Below, piece by piece: positions 51,406 to 60,675 of a stretch of 64,000 nucleotides of DNA; positions within the stretch are counted from its first letter, which is position 1; the number at the start of each line of letters is the position of its first letter. The DNA comes from Modicisalibacter tunisiensis. Its GTDB lineage: Bacteria > Pseudomonadota > Gammaproteobacteria > Pseudomonadales > Halomonadaceae. The position numbers were made by a program, and so were the translations under genes. Below the pieces are notes generated by a model. The model worked only from the letters and a program-made list of their open reading frames with translations. It was not told the origin of the DNA and did not search any database. The stretch spans positions 2,915,312 through 2,979,311 of the forward strand of contig NZ_JAGXFD010000001.1 of the NCBI RefSeq assembly GCF_020148005.1. The letters run 5' to 3'.

Positions 51406-51432
51406 CAAGCCCACGGTCGCTAGGAGGCCCGG

Positions 51433-51939
51433 ATGAAGCGTCGCACCTTCCTGAATCGCGCCCTGCATACCAGCATGGCGCTGGTGGCGGCCGGTGCACT
51501 GGCCGGCTGCGGGTTCCAGCTGCGCGGGCAGGGGCGCAACCTGGCCGGGCTCGACAGCCTGGCCCTGGACGCCCCGCCGGGCCCGCTGGCCGACGCCGTA
51601 CGCCAGGCGCTCGAGGGCGCGGGCGTGGCGGTGCACGCGCAGGCGCCGTGGCGTCTCAACCTGGGCGCGGAGCAACTCGACGAGATCAACCTGACGGCCA
51701 ACAATGCCGGCAGCCGGACGGTCGAGCTGCAGCTCGGCGTGCCCTTCTCGGTCCAGCGCCAGCGGGACGACGCCTATCGCCTCGAGCGCCAGACCCTGAC
51801 GGTGTCGACCACCTACGAGGCCGGCACCAGCGACCTGCTGGCTCGTGACGACCGCCGCGAGCGGGCCGTGCAGTCGCTGCGTCAGGAGGCGGCGCGCCGC
51901 CTGATCGATCGCCTGCAGAGCCTCGCCGACGCCCCATGA
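51433..51939 (+). CDS. lptE: LPS-assembly lipoprotein LptE
   Basis: 168-aa outer-membrane lipoprotein that plugs LptD for lipopolysaccharide insertion. The signal peptide ends in lipobox LAGC (Cys26), followed by GFQLRGQGRNLAGLDSLALD, the LptE N-terminal signature. NLTANNAGSRTVELQLGV and LTVSTTYEAGTSDLLARDDR match the family core. An unusual RRTFLNRAL start resembles a Tat-like pair but the lipobox points to Sec/Lgt export. It overlaps holA by 4 bp. Confidence 0.92.
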   Translation: MKRRTFLNRALHTSMALVAAGALAGCGFQLRGQGRNLAGLDSLALDAPPGPLADAVRQALEGAGVAVHAQAPWRLNLGAEQLDEINLTANNAGSRTVELQLGVPFSVQRQRDDAYRLERQTLTVSTTYEAGTSDLLARDDRRERAVQSLRQEAARRLIDRLQSLADAP

Positions 51940-52994
51940 AGGTCTTCCCCGACAAGCTGCCCGAGGCGCTGGCCAAACGCCTGCCGCCGGTGGTCATCGT
52001 CGCCGGCGACGAGCCGCTGCTGCACCGCGATGCCTGCGATACGGTGCGCCGGGTCGCCCGCGAACAGGGCGTCGAGGAGCGCGAGGTCCTGCATGTCGAG
52101 AACGGCTTCCAATGGGGGCGGCTCACCGAATCCGCCGCCAGCCTGTCGCTGTTCGCCAGCCGCAAACTGATCGAACTGCGCCTCGGCGACCAGGCGCCCG
52201 GCCAGGAAGGTGGCAAGACGCTGGAGGCCTACGCCGCCCAGGCCGGCGAGAGCGACGACGTGCTGCTGATCACCGCGGGCCGGCTCGACCGGCGCCAGCA
52301 GCAGAGCAAGTGGTTCAAGGCCCTCGACAAGCTCGGCCTGTTCGTGCCGGTATGGCCGGTGGATCATGCCCGCCTGGGCTTCTGGCTGCGTGACCGCGCC
52401 GCCCGGCACGGCCTGCAGCTCGACAGGGACGCCGCCCGACTGCTCGGCGAGCGTACCGAAGGCAACCTGCTGGCCGCCGACCAGGAACTGCAGAAGCTCG
52501 CCCTGCTCCACCCGACCGGCGCCCGGCTGGATGCCGGCGCCATCGCCGGCGGTGTCGAGGACAACGCCCGCTACGATGTCTTCACGCTGACCGACGCCTG
52601 TCTGCGCGGCGAGCGCGAGCGCACGGTACGCATCGTCGCCGGCCTGCGCGGCGAGGGCATCGAGGCGCCGGTGGTACTGTGGGCCCTGACCCGCGAGATG
52701 CGCACCCTGCTCTCCCTGCAGCAGCATCTCGACCAGGGCCAGAGCCTCGAGCACGCCTGCAAGGCGCAGCGACCGATGATTCCCGAGAAGCGCCGCCCCA
52801 ACTACCAGCAGGCGCTGCAGCGCCTGCCCCATCGCCGGCTGCACAAGCTGCTGCTGTTCGCCCAGCGCATCGACCAGGCGATCAAGGGCGGCCTGCCGCT
52901 GCCCGTCTGGGACGCGCTCAATGATCTCGCCCTGACCCTCGCCGGGGGCCGCGGTCTGCTCGCCGAACTGCCCCAGGCCTATCGCCGTGCCTGA
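51936..52994 (+). CDS. holA: DNA polymerase III subunit delta
   Basis: Clamp-loader subunit that opens the beta clamp. 352 aa: VVIVAGDEPLLHRDACDTVRR (about 18-38), LFASRKLIELRL, DDVLLITAGRLDRRQQQSKWFKAL, GNLLAADQELQKLALL and DNARYDVFTLTDACLRG are HolA landmarks; the C-terminal helical domain ends AEL-PQAYRRA. ATGA overlap with lptE. A strong hairpin follows before nhaC. Confidence 0.94.
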   Translation: MKVFPDKLPEALAKRLPPVVIVAGDEPLLHRDACDTVRRVAREQGVEEREVLHVENGFQWGRLTESAASLSLFASRKLIELRLGDQAPGQEGGKTLEAYAAQAGESDDVLLITAGRLDRRQQQSKWFKALDKLGLFVPVWPVDHARLGFWLRDRAARHGLQLDRDAARLLGERTEGNLLAADQELQKLALLHPTGARLDAGAIAGGVEDNARYDVFTLTDACLRGERERTVRIVAGLRGEGIEAPVVLWALTREMRTLLSLQQHLDQGQSLEHACKAQRPMIPEKRRPNYQQALQRLPHRRLHKLLLFAQRIDQAIKGGLPLPVWDALNDLALTLAGGRGLLAELPQAYRRA

Positions 52995-53034
52995 TCCGCA
53001 TTCCTGAACCGAACACGCCTTCGGCGTTACCCCT

Positions 53035-53060
53035 GCCCGCCGGGCACAGGCCCGGCGGGC
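53035..53060 (+). terminator. Hairpin terminator after holA
   Basis: GCCCGCCGGG / CCCGGCGGGC, a perfect 10-bp stem with a 6-base loop, followed by GTTCCACTTT. A small ACGCC-TTC-GGCGT hairpin lies 8 bp upstream. Confidence 0.65.
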
Positions 53061-53089
53061 GTTCCACTTTCCTGTCACTGTCCTGAACC

Positions 53090-54502
53090 ATGTCCCTATC
53101 CGAATCCCGACGAACCGTTCCCTTTCTTGCCGCCCTGCTGCCCTTCGCGGTGATGATCGCCACGATGATGACGACGATCCTCGTCTTCGACGGCAGCCCC
53201 CACCTGCCCCTGCTCATCGGCGCCGTGGTCGCCGGGCTGGTCGCCTGGCACTACGGCCACAGCTGGAAGCACATCGAAGGCTACATCTACGAGGGCATCA
53301 CCAAGGTCCTGCCGGCGGTGGTCATCCTGATGCTGGTGGGGCTGCTGATCAGTTCCTGGGTCGCCGGTGGCGTGGTCGGCACGATGGTCTACTATGGCCT
53401 GGAGTACCTGTCGCCCGCCTACTTCCTGCCCACGCTGATGCTGATCTGTGCGGTCAGCACGCTGATGATGGGCAGTTCCTGGTCGACCATCGGCACCCTG
53501 GGCGTGGCGGGCATGGCCGCCGGCGTGAGCATGGGGCTGCCGCCGGCGGCGCTGGCCGGGGCCATCGTCTCCGGCGCGTTCTTCGGCGACAAGATGTCGC
53601 CGCTGTCCGATACCACCATTCTCGCCTCGGGCATCGCCGGCACGGAGATCTTCGCCCACATCCGCCACATGCTCTACACCACGGTGCCCGGGCTGATCAT
53701 CGCCCTGGTGGTGTTCACGGCCATGGCCGGCGGCCATGAGGGCGCCGCGCTTGATCAGGCCATCACCGCCGTGATCACCCACCTGCGGGCCGACAGCGTG
53801 ATCTCGCCCTGGCTGTTTTTGATTCCGCTGGCGGTCCCGGCACTGGCGCTCGCCCGCGTGCCGGCGGTGCCGACCCTGATCGTCGGCATCGTGCTGGGCA
53901 GCCTGGCCTACCTGTTCGTGCAGGGCGGCGACGTGGCCTCGCTGTTCAACCTGCTGCAGAGCGGCTATGTCGCCGACACCGGCAACGCCGGTGTCGACAA
54001 GCTGCTCAGCCAGGGCGGGCTGGACGCGATGATGTACACCATCTCGCTGGCGATCATCGCCATGATCTTCGGCGGCATCATGGAGCGCACCGGCATGCTC
54101 AATGCGCTGGTCGGCGGCGTCGTCGCGCTGGCCAGAAGCGGCCGCTCGCTGTGCGCCGTCACCGTGGGCTCGTCCTTCCTGACCAACGTGGTCACCGCCG
54201 AGCAGTATATCTCGATCATCATCCCGGGCCGGTTGTATGCCGGGGCCTTCCGCGACAAGGGACTGCATCCCAAGAACCTGTCCCGGGCGCTGGAGGACGG
54301 CGGCACCATCACCTCGGCGCTGGTACCGTGGAGTACCGACGCGATCTTCGTCTACAGCGCTCTCGGCGTCAGCGCCTGGAGCTATGCTCCCTACGCGGTG
54401 CTCAACTACAGCGTACCGCTGATCTCCATCGCCATGGCGCTGGCCGGCTTCGCGATCGTTTCCAGCCGCAACGCGGAAGCGCCGTTGTCGCCGGCCGACT
54501 GA
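53090..54502 (+). CDS. nhaC: Na+/H+ antiporter, NhaC family
   Basis: 470-aa inner-membrane protein with about 11 membrane segments. LLISSWVAGGVVGTMVYYGL (about 84-103), LMMGSSWSTIGTLGVAGMA (about 127-145), and GAFFGDKMSPLSDTTILASGIAG (about 164-186) form the NhaC ion-site signature; the second half has AEQYISIIIPGRLYAGAFRD and LEDGGTITSALVPWSTDA. Expected to extrude Na+ using the proton gradient. Followed by a terminator; upstream hairpin isolates it from holA. Confidence 0.92.
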   Translation: MSLSESRRTVPFLAALLPFAVMIATMMTTILVFDGSPHLPLLIGAVVAGLVAWHYGHSWKHIEGYIYEGITKVLPAVVILMLVGLLISSWVAGGVVGTMVYYGLEYLSPAYFLPTLMLICAVSTLMMGSSWSTIGTLGVAGMAAGVSMGLPPAALAGAIVSGAFFGDKMSPLSDTTILASGIAGTEIFAHIRHMLYTTVPGLIIALVVFTAMAGGHEGAALDQAITAVITHLRADSVISPWLFLIPLAVPALALARVPAVPTLIVGIVLGSLAYLFVQGGDVASLFNLLQSGYVADTGNAGVDKLLSQGGLDAMMYTISLAIIAMIFGGIMERTGMLNALVGGVVALARSGRSLCAVTVGSSFLTNVVTAEQYISIIIPGRLYAGAFRDKGLHPKNLSRALEDGGTITSALVPWSTDAIFVYSALGVSAWSYAPYAVLNYSVPLISIAMALAGFAIVSSRNAEAPLSPAD

Positions 54503-54520
54503 TCTCCCTTCCCCCTTCTT

Positions 54521-54546
54521 GCCCCCGTGCGATGCGGGGGCTTTTC
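54521..54546 (+). terminator. Rho-independent terminator after nhaC
   Basis: GCCCCCG / CGGGGGC, 7-bp stem with a 7-base loop, then TTTT, about 20 bp past the nhaC stop. Confidence 0.8.
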
Positions 54547-54864
54547 CTGCCTCCGCCCTCTTCCTGTTCATGGCCCTCTGCCGGTGAAAGCCGGCGCCCC
54601 CTGCTCCCCCGGCCTATCCTGTCGACGGCTTCGAGGCAGCCGCCCGAGGGAAATACGCGGTACAAGGGGCAAATCACGATCATCAATAATCTGAATTTTG
54701 ATTACTCATCCATTAACAGAAAAAATTGCTATACCCCTCTGTTAAGCTAACGCGGTTTCGACGCAAAGCCGGGTTATCATCCCGGCTGGACGCTTTTCGG
54801 CCGCGTCGGCATCTCCGTCGACGCCGGCCATCCATGACGTCCACGCGACTGGAGGAGACATCGC
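54547..54864. other. Intergenic region ahead of the osmolyte importer
   Basis: About 320 bp without a gene. Its centre (54670-54760) is markedly AT-rich (AATAATCTGAATTTTGATTA and AGAAAAAATTGCTATACC), the likely promoter zone of the ABC operon, but no well-spaced -35/-10 pair or clear operator could be assigned. The last 20 bp hold GGAGGAG, the ribosome site of the first permease gene. Confidence 0.5.
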
Positions 54865-55530
54865 TTGGAACTGTTTCGCTACGTTCTCGACAATGCCGGG
54901 CTGCTGGGGCAACTGACCCTGGAGCATATCAGCCTGGTCGGCGTCGCCGTGGGGATCGCCACCCTGACCGGGGTGCCCATCGGCATCGCCATCACCAAGA
55001 ACGAACGCCTGGCCAGGAGCGTGCTGTATCTGGCCTCGATCATCGTCACGATCCCCTCGATCGCGCTGTTCGGGGTCATGATCCCGCTGCTGTCGATCTT
55101 CGGCTACGGCATCGGCTACGTGCCGGCGGTGATCGCCGTGCTGCTCTATTCGCAGCTGCCGATCATTCGCAATACCTACACCGCGATCAACAACGTCAAC
55201 CCCGCGCTGCGCGAGGCCGCCCGCGGCATCGGCATGAGCCAGAACCAGCGGCTGCGCATGGTGGAGATCCCGCTGGCAGTGCCGGTGATCATGGCCGGCG
55301 TGCGCACCGCCGTGGTGCTCAACATCGGCGTCATGGCCATCGCCGCCTACATCGGCGCCGGCGGCCTGGGCACGCTGATCAGCCGCGGCATCTCGCAGTC
55401 CGACCCGCGCCAGCTGATCGTCGGCGCGGTGGCCGTGAGCCTGCTCGCCATCATCGTCGACTACGCCCTGCTGGCGCTGCAGAAGCGCCTCACGCCACGC
55501 GGCATGGAGCGTGACGTCGCCGCCGCCTGA
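54865..55530 (+). CDS. Glycine betaine/quaternary amine ABC transporter permease (first)
   Basis: 221-aa inner-membrane permease of the OpuB/OpuC/YehWY type. About six helices; GVPIGIAITKNERLARSVLYLASII (about 36-60) and the ABC-coupling EAA loop NPALREAARGIGMSQNQRLRMVEIPLA (about 113-139) are clear. The start is TTG, supported by GGAGGAG seven bases upstream and by correct family N terminus. First of four co-directional genes forming a complete importer. Confidence 0.9.
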   Translation: MELFRYVLDNAGLLGQLTLEHISLVGVAVGIATLTGVPIGIAITKNERLARSVLYLASIIVTIPSIALFGVMIPLLSIFGYGIGYVPAVIAVLLYSQLPIIRNTYTAINNVNPALREAARGIGMSQNQRLRMVEIPLAVPVIMAGVRTAVVLNIGVMAIAAYIGAGGLGTLISRGISQSDPRQLIVGAVAVSLLAIIVDYALLALQKRLTPRGMERDVAAA

Positions 55531-55562
55531 ATGCGCCAACCCGATTTCGACAAGGTTTTTCC

Positions 55563-56729
55563 ATGATACGACTCGACAACCTGACCAAGGTCTTCGATAC
55601 CCCCAAGGGGGCCGTCGTCGCCGCCGACCACATCAACATGGAAGTGCCTCGGGGCGAGATCTGCATCCTTCTCGGCCCCTCCGGCTGCGGCAAGACCACC
55701 ACCCTGAAGATGATCAACCGCATCATCCGGGCCACGTCGGGCAAGGTGTTTCTCGATGGCGAGGACACCACCGGCATGAATACCCAGGACCTGCGTCGCA
55801 GCATCGGTTACGTGATCCAGCAGATCGGCCTGTTCCCCAACATGACCATCGAGGAGAACATCACGGTGGTGCCGCGCCTGCTCGGCTGGGATCGGACCGC
55901 CTACAAGAAGCGGGCCCGCGAGCTGATGGACATGATCGCCATGGATGCCGAGGCCTTCCTCAAGCGCTACCCCAGCGAGCTGTCCGGCGGCCAGCAGCAG
56001 CGCATCGGCGTCGCCCGGGCGCTGGCCGCGGATCCGCCCGTGATGCTGATGGACGAGCCGTTCGGCGCCATCGACCCGATCAACCGGGCGGTGATCCAGG
56101 ACGAGTTCCTGAAGATGCAGGCGGAACTCAAGAAGACCATCATGTTCGTCAGCCACGACATCGACGAGGCGATCAAGATGGGCGATCGCATCGCCATCTT
56201 CCGCGAGGGCAAGCTGGTCCAGTACTCCGCCCCCGACGACCTGCTCTCCGCGCCGCGCAACGGCTTCGTCGAGTCGTTCCTCGGCGAGGATCGCGCGCTC
56301 AAGCGCCTCAACCTGGTCAAGGTGCGCGAGGTGTTCTCCGACGAGATGGGCTCGGTCAAGCCGGACGACACCCTGGAGACCGCCCTGAGCCGCATCGACG
56401 ACTTCGGCTACCAGAACGCGATCCTGATGGTCAACGACCGTGGCGAGCCCGCCGGCATGATCACCCGCTCGGTCGCCCGCACCACCCGCGGCTACTGCCG
56501 GGACCATTACCAGACCGCCCCGCCGGTGGCCCAGCTCGACGACGACCTGCGCAAGGTCGCCTCGCTGATGTTCGCCAACGACACCACCTGGCTGCCCTGC
56601 GTCGATGCGCGCGGTCGGGTCTGCGGGCACATCACGCAGCGTGCGATGACCCACCACCTGGGTTCCCGCTACCGTTCGCGGCCGGAGGACAGCGCCCCGT
56701 TGCGTTCGCAACCCGAGACCAAGGAGTAA
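55563..56729 (+). CDS. Quaternary amine ABC transporter ATP-binding protein with CBS domains
   Basis: 388-aa ATPase. Walker A ILLGPSGCGKTTTLKMINRI (about 35-54), Q-loop YVIQQIGLFPNMTIEEN, signature LSGGQQQRIGVARALAADPP (about 140-159), Walker B VMLMDEPFGAIDP and switch His FVSHDIDEAIKMGD. The C-terminal about 120 residues hold a CBS pair, as in OpuA/OpuCA, where it senses ionic strength. It begins 32 bp after the first permease and ends 4 bp before the second. Confidence 0.93.
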   Translation: MIRLDNLTKVFDTPKGAVVAADHINMEVPRGEICILLGPSGCGKTTTLKMINRIIRATSGKVFLDGEDTTGMNTQDLRRSIGYVIQQIGLFPNMTIEENITVVPRLLGWDRTAYKKRARELMDMIAMDAEAFLKRYPSELSGGQQQRIGVARALAADPPVMLMDEPFGAIDPINRAVIQDEFLKMQAELKKTIMFVSHDIDEAIKMGDRIAIFREGKLVQYSAPDDLLSAPRNGFVESFLGEDRALKRLNLVKVREVFSDEMGSVKPDDTLETALSRIDDFGYQNAILMVNDRGEPAGMITRSVARTTRGYCRDHYQTAPPVAQLDDDLRKVASLMFANDTTWLPCVDARGRVCGHITQRAMTHHLGSRYRSRPEDSAPLRSQPETKE

Positions 56730-56733
56730 CGGC

Positions 56734-57465
56734 ATGCCGATTCGCTCGCTGAAAAGCGCCGGGCGCTGGGTACTCGCCATCCTGCTCTTCGCGGCCGGGG
56801 TCTGGGCCCAGCGCAGCGGCGTCATCGAGGATTTCCTCTATTACCTGCCCGATGTGCGCTATCTGGCGGTCCAGCACCTGTTCCTGACCGCCATGTCGGG
56901 CAGCCTGGCCATCGCCATCGCCGTGCCGCTGGGCATCGTGCTCTCGCGGCCGAGCATGGCGCGCTTCGCGGAATCGCTGATGCAGGTCCTCAACGTCGGT
57001 ACCACCATCCCCACCCTGGCGGTGCTGGCGCTGTCGATGAGCTTTCTGGGCATCGGCACGGTACCGGCCGTGTTCGGGCTGACCGTGGCGACCCTGCTGC
57101 CGATCACCCGCAACACCTATGTCGGCCTGAAGGGCGTTTCGCCGGCGCTGATGGAAGCCGCGGCCGGGCTGGGCATGTCGCCGGCGCAGCGGCTGTTCCG
57201 GGTCGAGCTGCCCAACGCCCTGTACGTGATCTTCGCCGGTATCCGCACCGCGCTGGCCATCAACGTGGGTACCGTGCCGCTGGCCTTTCTGATCGGCGCC
57301 GGCGGGCTCGGGGAACTGATCTTCACCGGCATCGACCTCTACGACACGGTGATGATGCTGGCCGGGGCCATTCCCACCGCGCTGCTCGCGGTGATCGTGG
57401 ACGCACTGGTGGCCACCATCGCCTTCCTCGTCGTGCCGCGCGGCGTCAATCCGTCACGAGCCTGA
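56734..57465 (+). CDS. Quaternary amine ABC transporter permease (second)
   Basis: 243-aa permease with an extra N-terminal helix (WVLAILLFAAGVWAQRSG) before the core. Core features: HLFLTAMSGSLAIAIAVPLGIVLSR, NVGTTIPTLAVLALSMSFLGIG and the EAA loop GVSPALMEAAAGLGMSPAQRLFRVELPNAL (about 136-165). Pairs with the first permease as a heterodimer. AAGGAG precedes the ATG. Confidence 0.9.
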   Translation: MPIRSLKSAGRWVLAILLFAAGVWAQRSGVIEDFLYYLPDVRYLAVQHLFLTAMSGSLAIAIAVPLGIVLSRPSMARFAESLMQVLNVGTTIPTLAVLALSMSFLGIGTVPAVFGLTVATLLPITRNTYVGLKGVSPALMEAAAGLGMSPAQRLFRVELPNALYVIFAGIRTALAINVGTVPLAFLIGAGGLGELIFTGIDLYDTVMMLAGAIPTALLAVIVDALVATIAFLVVPRGVNPSRA

Positions 57466-57515
57466 ACGGCTCCCACACTGCAAGTCACACAACAAGTGCA
57501 AGGAGAAACAAGCCC

Positions 57516-58406
57516 ATGATTCGCACACTGACCGCAACCCTCGCCGGCCTGATCCTGAGCGCCGGCATCGCCGCCAACGCCCAGGCCGAGGAAATCGTCG
57601 TCGGCGGCAAGAACTTCACCGAGCAGCAGATTCTCACCAGCATGACCACCCAGTACCTCAAGGGGCTGGGCTACGATGTCGACAAGCGTGCCGGCATGGG
57701 CTCCGCGGTGCTGCGCCAGGCCCAGGAAAACGGCCAGATCGACCTCTACTGGGAGTACACCGGCACCTCGCTGATCAACTACAACGACAAGTCCGCCAAG
57801 GGCCTCTCCGCCGAGGAGACCTATCAGAAGGTCAAGGAGCTCGACGCCAAGAAGGGGCTGGTGTGGCTCGAGCCGTCGAACGCCAACAACACCTACGCCC
57901 TGGCCATGCGCGAGAAGGATGCCGAGAAGCGCGGCATCGCCACCATTTCCGACCTGGCCAAGGCCGTCAACGACGGCGAGAAGCTGACCTTCGCCTCCAA
58001 CGCCGAGTTCTACGCCCGCGAGGACGGCCTGCGCCCGCTGCAGCAGGCCTACGGCTTCCGTTTCGGACGCCCCAACGTCAAGCGCATGGACTCCGGCCTG
58101 ACCTACCCGGCCCTGCGTGACGGCCAGGTCGACGTCTCGCTGGTCTTCGCCACCGACGGCCGCATCCCGGCCTTCAACTTCCGGGTGCTGGAAGACGACA
58201 AGAACTTCTTCCCGGCCTACTCGCTGACCCCGGTGGTACGCCAGGAAACGCTCGAGGCCAATCCCAAGCTCGACGAGCAGATGGCCAGGCTCTCCAGCCT
58301 GCTCGACGACGACACCATGGCCTCGCTGAACGCCAGCGTCGACGTCGACAAGAAGAGCATCGAGAACGTCGCCCAGGGCTTCCTCGAGACGCACGATCTG
58401 CTGTAA
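57516..58406 (+). CDS. Periplasmic osmolyte-binding protein (OsmF/OpuBC/ProX-like)
   Basis: 296-aa substrate-binding protein: signal peptide 1-24 (ANAQA cleavage) then EEIVVGGKNFTEQQILTSMT, the start of the QAT-family binding fold. LYWEYTGTSLINYND (about 86-100), WLEPSNANNTYALAMRE, GLTYPALRDGQVDVSLVFATDG and ENVAQGFLETHDLL follow. Family ligands are glycine betaine, choline and related compounds; the exact ligand is not decidable. Last gene before the terminator. Confidence 0.92.
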   Translation: MIRTLTATLAGLILSAGIAANAQAEEIVVGGKNFTEQQILTSMTTQYLKGLGYDVDKRAGMGSAVLRQAQENGQIDLYWEYTGTSLINYNDKSAKGLSAEETYQKVKELDAKKGLVWLEPSNANNTYALAMREKDAEKRGIATISDLAKAVNDGEKLTFASNAEFYAREDGLRPLQQAYGFRFGRPNVKRMDSGLTYPALRDGQVDVSLVFATDGRIPAFNFRVLEDDKNFFPAYSLTPVVRQETLEANPKLDEQMARLSSLLDDDTMASLNASVDVDKKSIENVAQGFLETHDLL

Positions 58407-58425
58407 AACACGTCCGGCAGCAACG

Positions 58426-58458
58426 GCATGGCCGCCTTCGGGCGGCCATGTGCCTTTT
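58426..58458 (+). terminator. Strong terminator after the ABC importer
   Basis: CATGGCCGCC-TTCG-GGCGGCCATG, a perfect 10-bp stem with a UUCG loop, then TGCCTTTT. It lies between the binding-protein gene and the nitrilase gene, 18 bp ahead of the latter's start, so some read-through probably feeds the two downstream genes. Confidence 0.85.
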
Positions 58459-58475
58459 CGGACACGGGAGATCGC

Positions 58476-59318
58476 ATGCACTATCAGGACACGCTCAAGG
58501 TCGGCGCGGCCCAGATCAACACCGAGCTCGGCGACGTGGACGCCAACCTGGCCCACCATCACGACCTCATCGCCCAGGCACACCGGCAAGCGCTGGAGCT
58601 GCTGGTCTTTCCCGAGCTCTCGCTGACCGGCTACAGCCTGGGCCCGCGGGTGATCGACGTGGCGTTCCCACGGGAGGACCCACGGCTCGCCCGCCTCGCC
58701 GAGGCCGCCGGCGAGATGCAGGTCGTCGTCGGCTTCGTCGAGGAAGCCAGCCCCGGCGAATACTACAACGCCCTGGCGATCCTCCAGCACGGCCGCGTCA
58801 CCGCGGTGCATCGCAAGCTGAACCTGCCCACCTACGGCGGGCTGGAAGAAGGCAAGTGGTTCGCCCACGGCGAGTCGCTGACCCACACCACGATTCGCCC
58901 CGGCTGGACCGCCACGCCGCTGATCTGCGCCGACCTGTGGAACCCGGCGCTGGTCCACGCCGCCCTGCTGGCCCGCCCCACGGTGCTCTGCGCGCCGATC
59001 AACTCCGCCTCGGGCATCGTCAGCGAGTCCTTCTCCAACGAGGACAACTGGGTACTCAACGTACGCTTCTACGCCATGACCTACGGCACGCCGGTGATCA
59101 TGGCCAACCGCTACGGTGCGGAAGGCGACAGCCATTTCTGGGGCGGCTCGCGCATCCTGGGGCCCCGCGGCGACCTGCTGGCCGCCGCCGACGCGGGCGA
59201 GCAGCTGATCGTCGCCGAGATTTCACGCACCGCCATCGCCCGCGCGCGCTTCGAACTGCCCACGCTGCGCGATGCCGACACGCCGCTGGTCCGTCAACTG
59301 ATGGACGGCTACCGCTGA
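58476..59318 (+). CDS. Carbon-nitrogen hydrolase (nitrilase superfamily)
   Basis: 280-aa cytoplasmic amidase/nitrilase-fold enzyme. Catalytic triad is visible: Glu in LLVFPELSLTGYSLG (about 47), Lys in VTAVHRKLNLPTYG (about 113) and Cys in TPLICADLWNPALVH (about 150). Closest to N-carbamoyl/omega-amide hydrolases by motif; substrate unknown. ATG at 58476 has GGGAG upstream, placed just after the terminator hairpin. MmgE/PrpD gene follows 25 bp later, probably cotranscribed. Confidence 0.88.
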   Translation: MHYQDTLKVGAAQINTELGDVDANLAHHHDLIAQAHRQALELLVFPELSLTGYSLGPRVIDVAFPREDPRLARLAEAAGEMQVVVGFVEEASPGEYYNALAILQHGRVTAVHRKLNLPTYGGLEEGKWFAHGESLTHTTIRPGWTATPLICADLWNPALVHAALLARPTVLCAPINSASGIVSESFSNEDNWVLNVRFYAMTYGTPVIMANRYGAEGDSHFWGGSRILGPRGDLLAAADAGEQLIVAEISRTAIARARFELPTLRDADTPLVRQLMDGYR

Positions 59319-59343
59319 CCCGCGATTCGGGATACTGCCCACC

Positions 59344-60645
59344 ATGACCACCGCCACGCCGCTCGACTGGATTCACGCCTTCGACCCGGAAACCCTGCCC
59401 GACACGCATTACGCCCAGGCCCGGCGCTGCCTGCTGGACCTGCTCGGCGTCGCCGCCGGCGCCACGCGCACGCCGCTGGCCGCGATCGCCGAACGCTTCG
59501 TCACCACGCAGCACGGCGGCGAGCGACCGCTGCTGTTCGCCGGGGGGCGGGCCTCGCCGACGGGGGTGGCGCTCCACGGCGGCTGGCTGATCGACGCGCT
59601 GGATGCCCACGACGGCCAGGTGCTCACCAAGGGCCATGCCGGGGTCGCCCTGCTGCCAGGCCTGCTGGCCCTGCCCGAGGTGGAATCGCTCAGTGGCAGG
59701 GCACTGCTGGGCTGGCTGGCCCTGGGCTACGAGGTGGCCACCCGCGCCGGCATCGCCCTGCACGCCACGGCGGGTGACTACCACACCTCCGGCGCCTGGA
59801 ACGCCCTGGGGGTCGCCGCGGTGGCCTCGCGCCTGCTGGGGCAGGATCGCGCCACGCTCGGCGAGGCGCTGGGCATCGCCGAGTTCTACGGCCCGCGCAG
59901 CCAGATGATGCGCTGCATCGAGCACCCCACGATGCTCAAGGACGGCTCCGGCTGGGGCGCGATGACCGGCATCAGTGCCGCCCTGCTCGCCGGGGACGCC
60001 TTCACCGGCGCGCCGGCGGTGACGCTTCAGGCGGGCGATGTCGCGTCACTGTGGGAGGACCTCGGCCGGCGCTGGTACCTGTTCGAGCAGTACTTCAAGG
60101 CCTACCCGGTGTGCCGCTGGGCGCAGCCGGCCGTGGAGGCCGTGCTCGGCCTGGGCGCCATCGAGCCTTCCGCCATCGAACGCATCGAGATTCGCACCTT
60201 CCACGAGGCGCGGCGACTGCATACGCCCCACCCGGCCAACACCGAACAGGCCCAGTACAGCCTGCCCTGGTCGGTGGCCTGCGCCGTCTGCTTCGGTACC
60301 GTGGATGTGCACGGCATCACCGCGGCGCTCGAGTCGCCGCAGGTTCACGACCTGGCTTCACGGGTACATATTGAGGAAAGTGACACCTTCAACGCCCGCT
60401 TCCCGGCCGAGCGCTGGGCCAGCGCGCGCCTGCTGCTGAGCGATGGTCGGGTCCTGGAAAGCGAACCCTGCGAGGCCCGCGGCAACCCCACCAACCCGCT
60501 CGAGGATGCGGAACTCACCGCCAAGTTTCATGCACTCGCCGACCCGGTACTCGGCGAACGGCGGGCGCGGGCCCTTCACGAGACGGTCGATACGCTGGAA
60601 TCATGCCCCGCCTCGGACCTGCTGGCCCTGCTGGGCGCGCCCTGA
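59344..60645 (+). CDS. MmgE/PrpD family protein
   Basis: 433-aa protein of the 2-methylcitrate dehydratase-like fold. Landmarks: RRCLLDLLGVAAGATRTPLA (about 28-47), HGGWLIDALDAHDGQVLTKGHAG (about 78-100, with catalytic-region Asp and His), LLGWLALGYEVATRAG, YHTSGAWNALGVAAVASRLLG and KAYPVCRWAQPAVEA. No prpB/prpC/acnD nearby, so methylcitrate metabolism is unlikely; members outside that cycle include cis-aconitate decarboxylases and dehydratases of unknown substrate. Pairs with the nitrilase gene downstream of an osmolyte importer. Confidence 0.87.
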   Translation: MTTATPLDWIHAFDPETLPDTHYAQARRCLLDLLGVAAGATRTPLAAIAERFVTTQHGGERPLLFAGGRASPTGVALHGGWLIDALDAHDGQVLTKGHAGVALLPGLLALPEVESLSGRALLGWLALGYEVATRAGIALHATAGDYHTSGAWNALGVAAVASRLLGQDRATLGEALGIAEFYGPRSQMMRCIEHPTMLKDGSGWGAMTGISAALLAGDAFTGAPAVTLQAGDVASLWEDLGRRWYLFEQYFKAYPVCRWAQPAVEAVLGLGAIEPSAIERIEIRTFHEARRLHTPHPANTEQAQYSLPWSVACAVCFGTVDVHGITAALESPQVHDLASRVHIEESDTFNARFPAERWASARLLLSDGRVLESEPCEARGNPTNPLEDAELTAKFHALADPVLGERRARALHETVDTLESCPASDLLALLGAP

Positions 60646-60659
60646 CCGACGTCAGGGCG
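60638..60659. terminator. Hairpin at the convergent MmgE/PrpD - Yip1 junction
   Basis: CGCCCTGAC-CGAC-GTCAGGGCG, a perfect 9-bp stem that includes the MmgE/PrpD stop codon. Usable from both strands; no marked T-run. Confidence 0.5.
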
Positions 60660-60675
60660 GCCCGCCAGCCCGATT

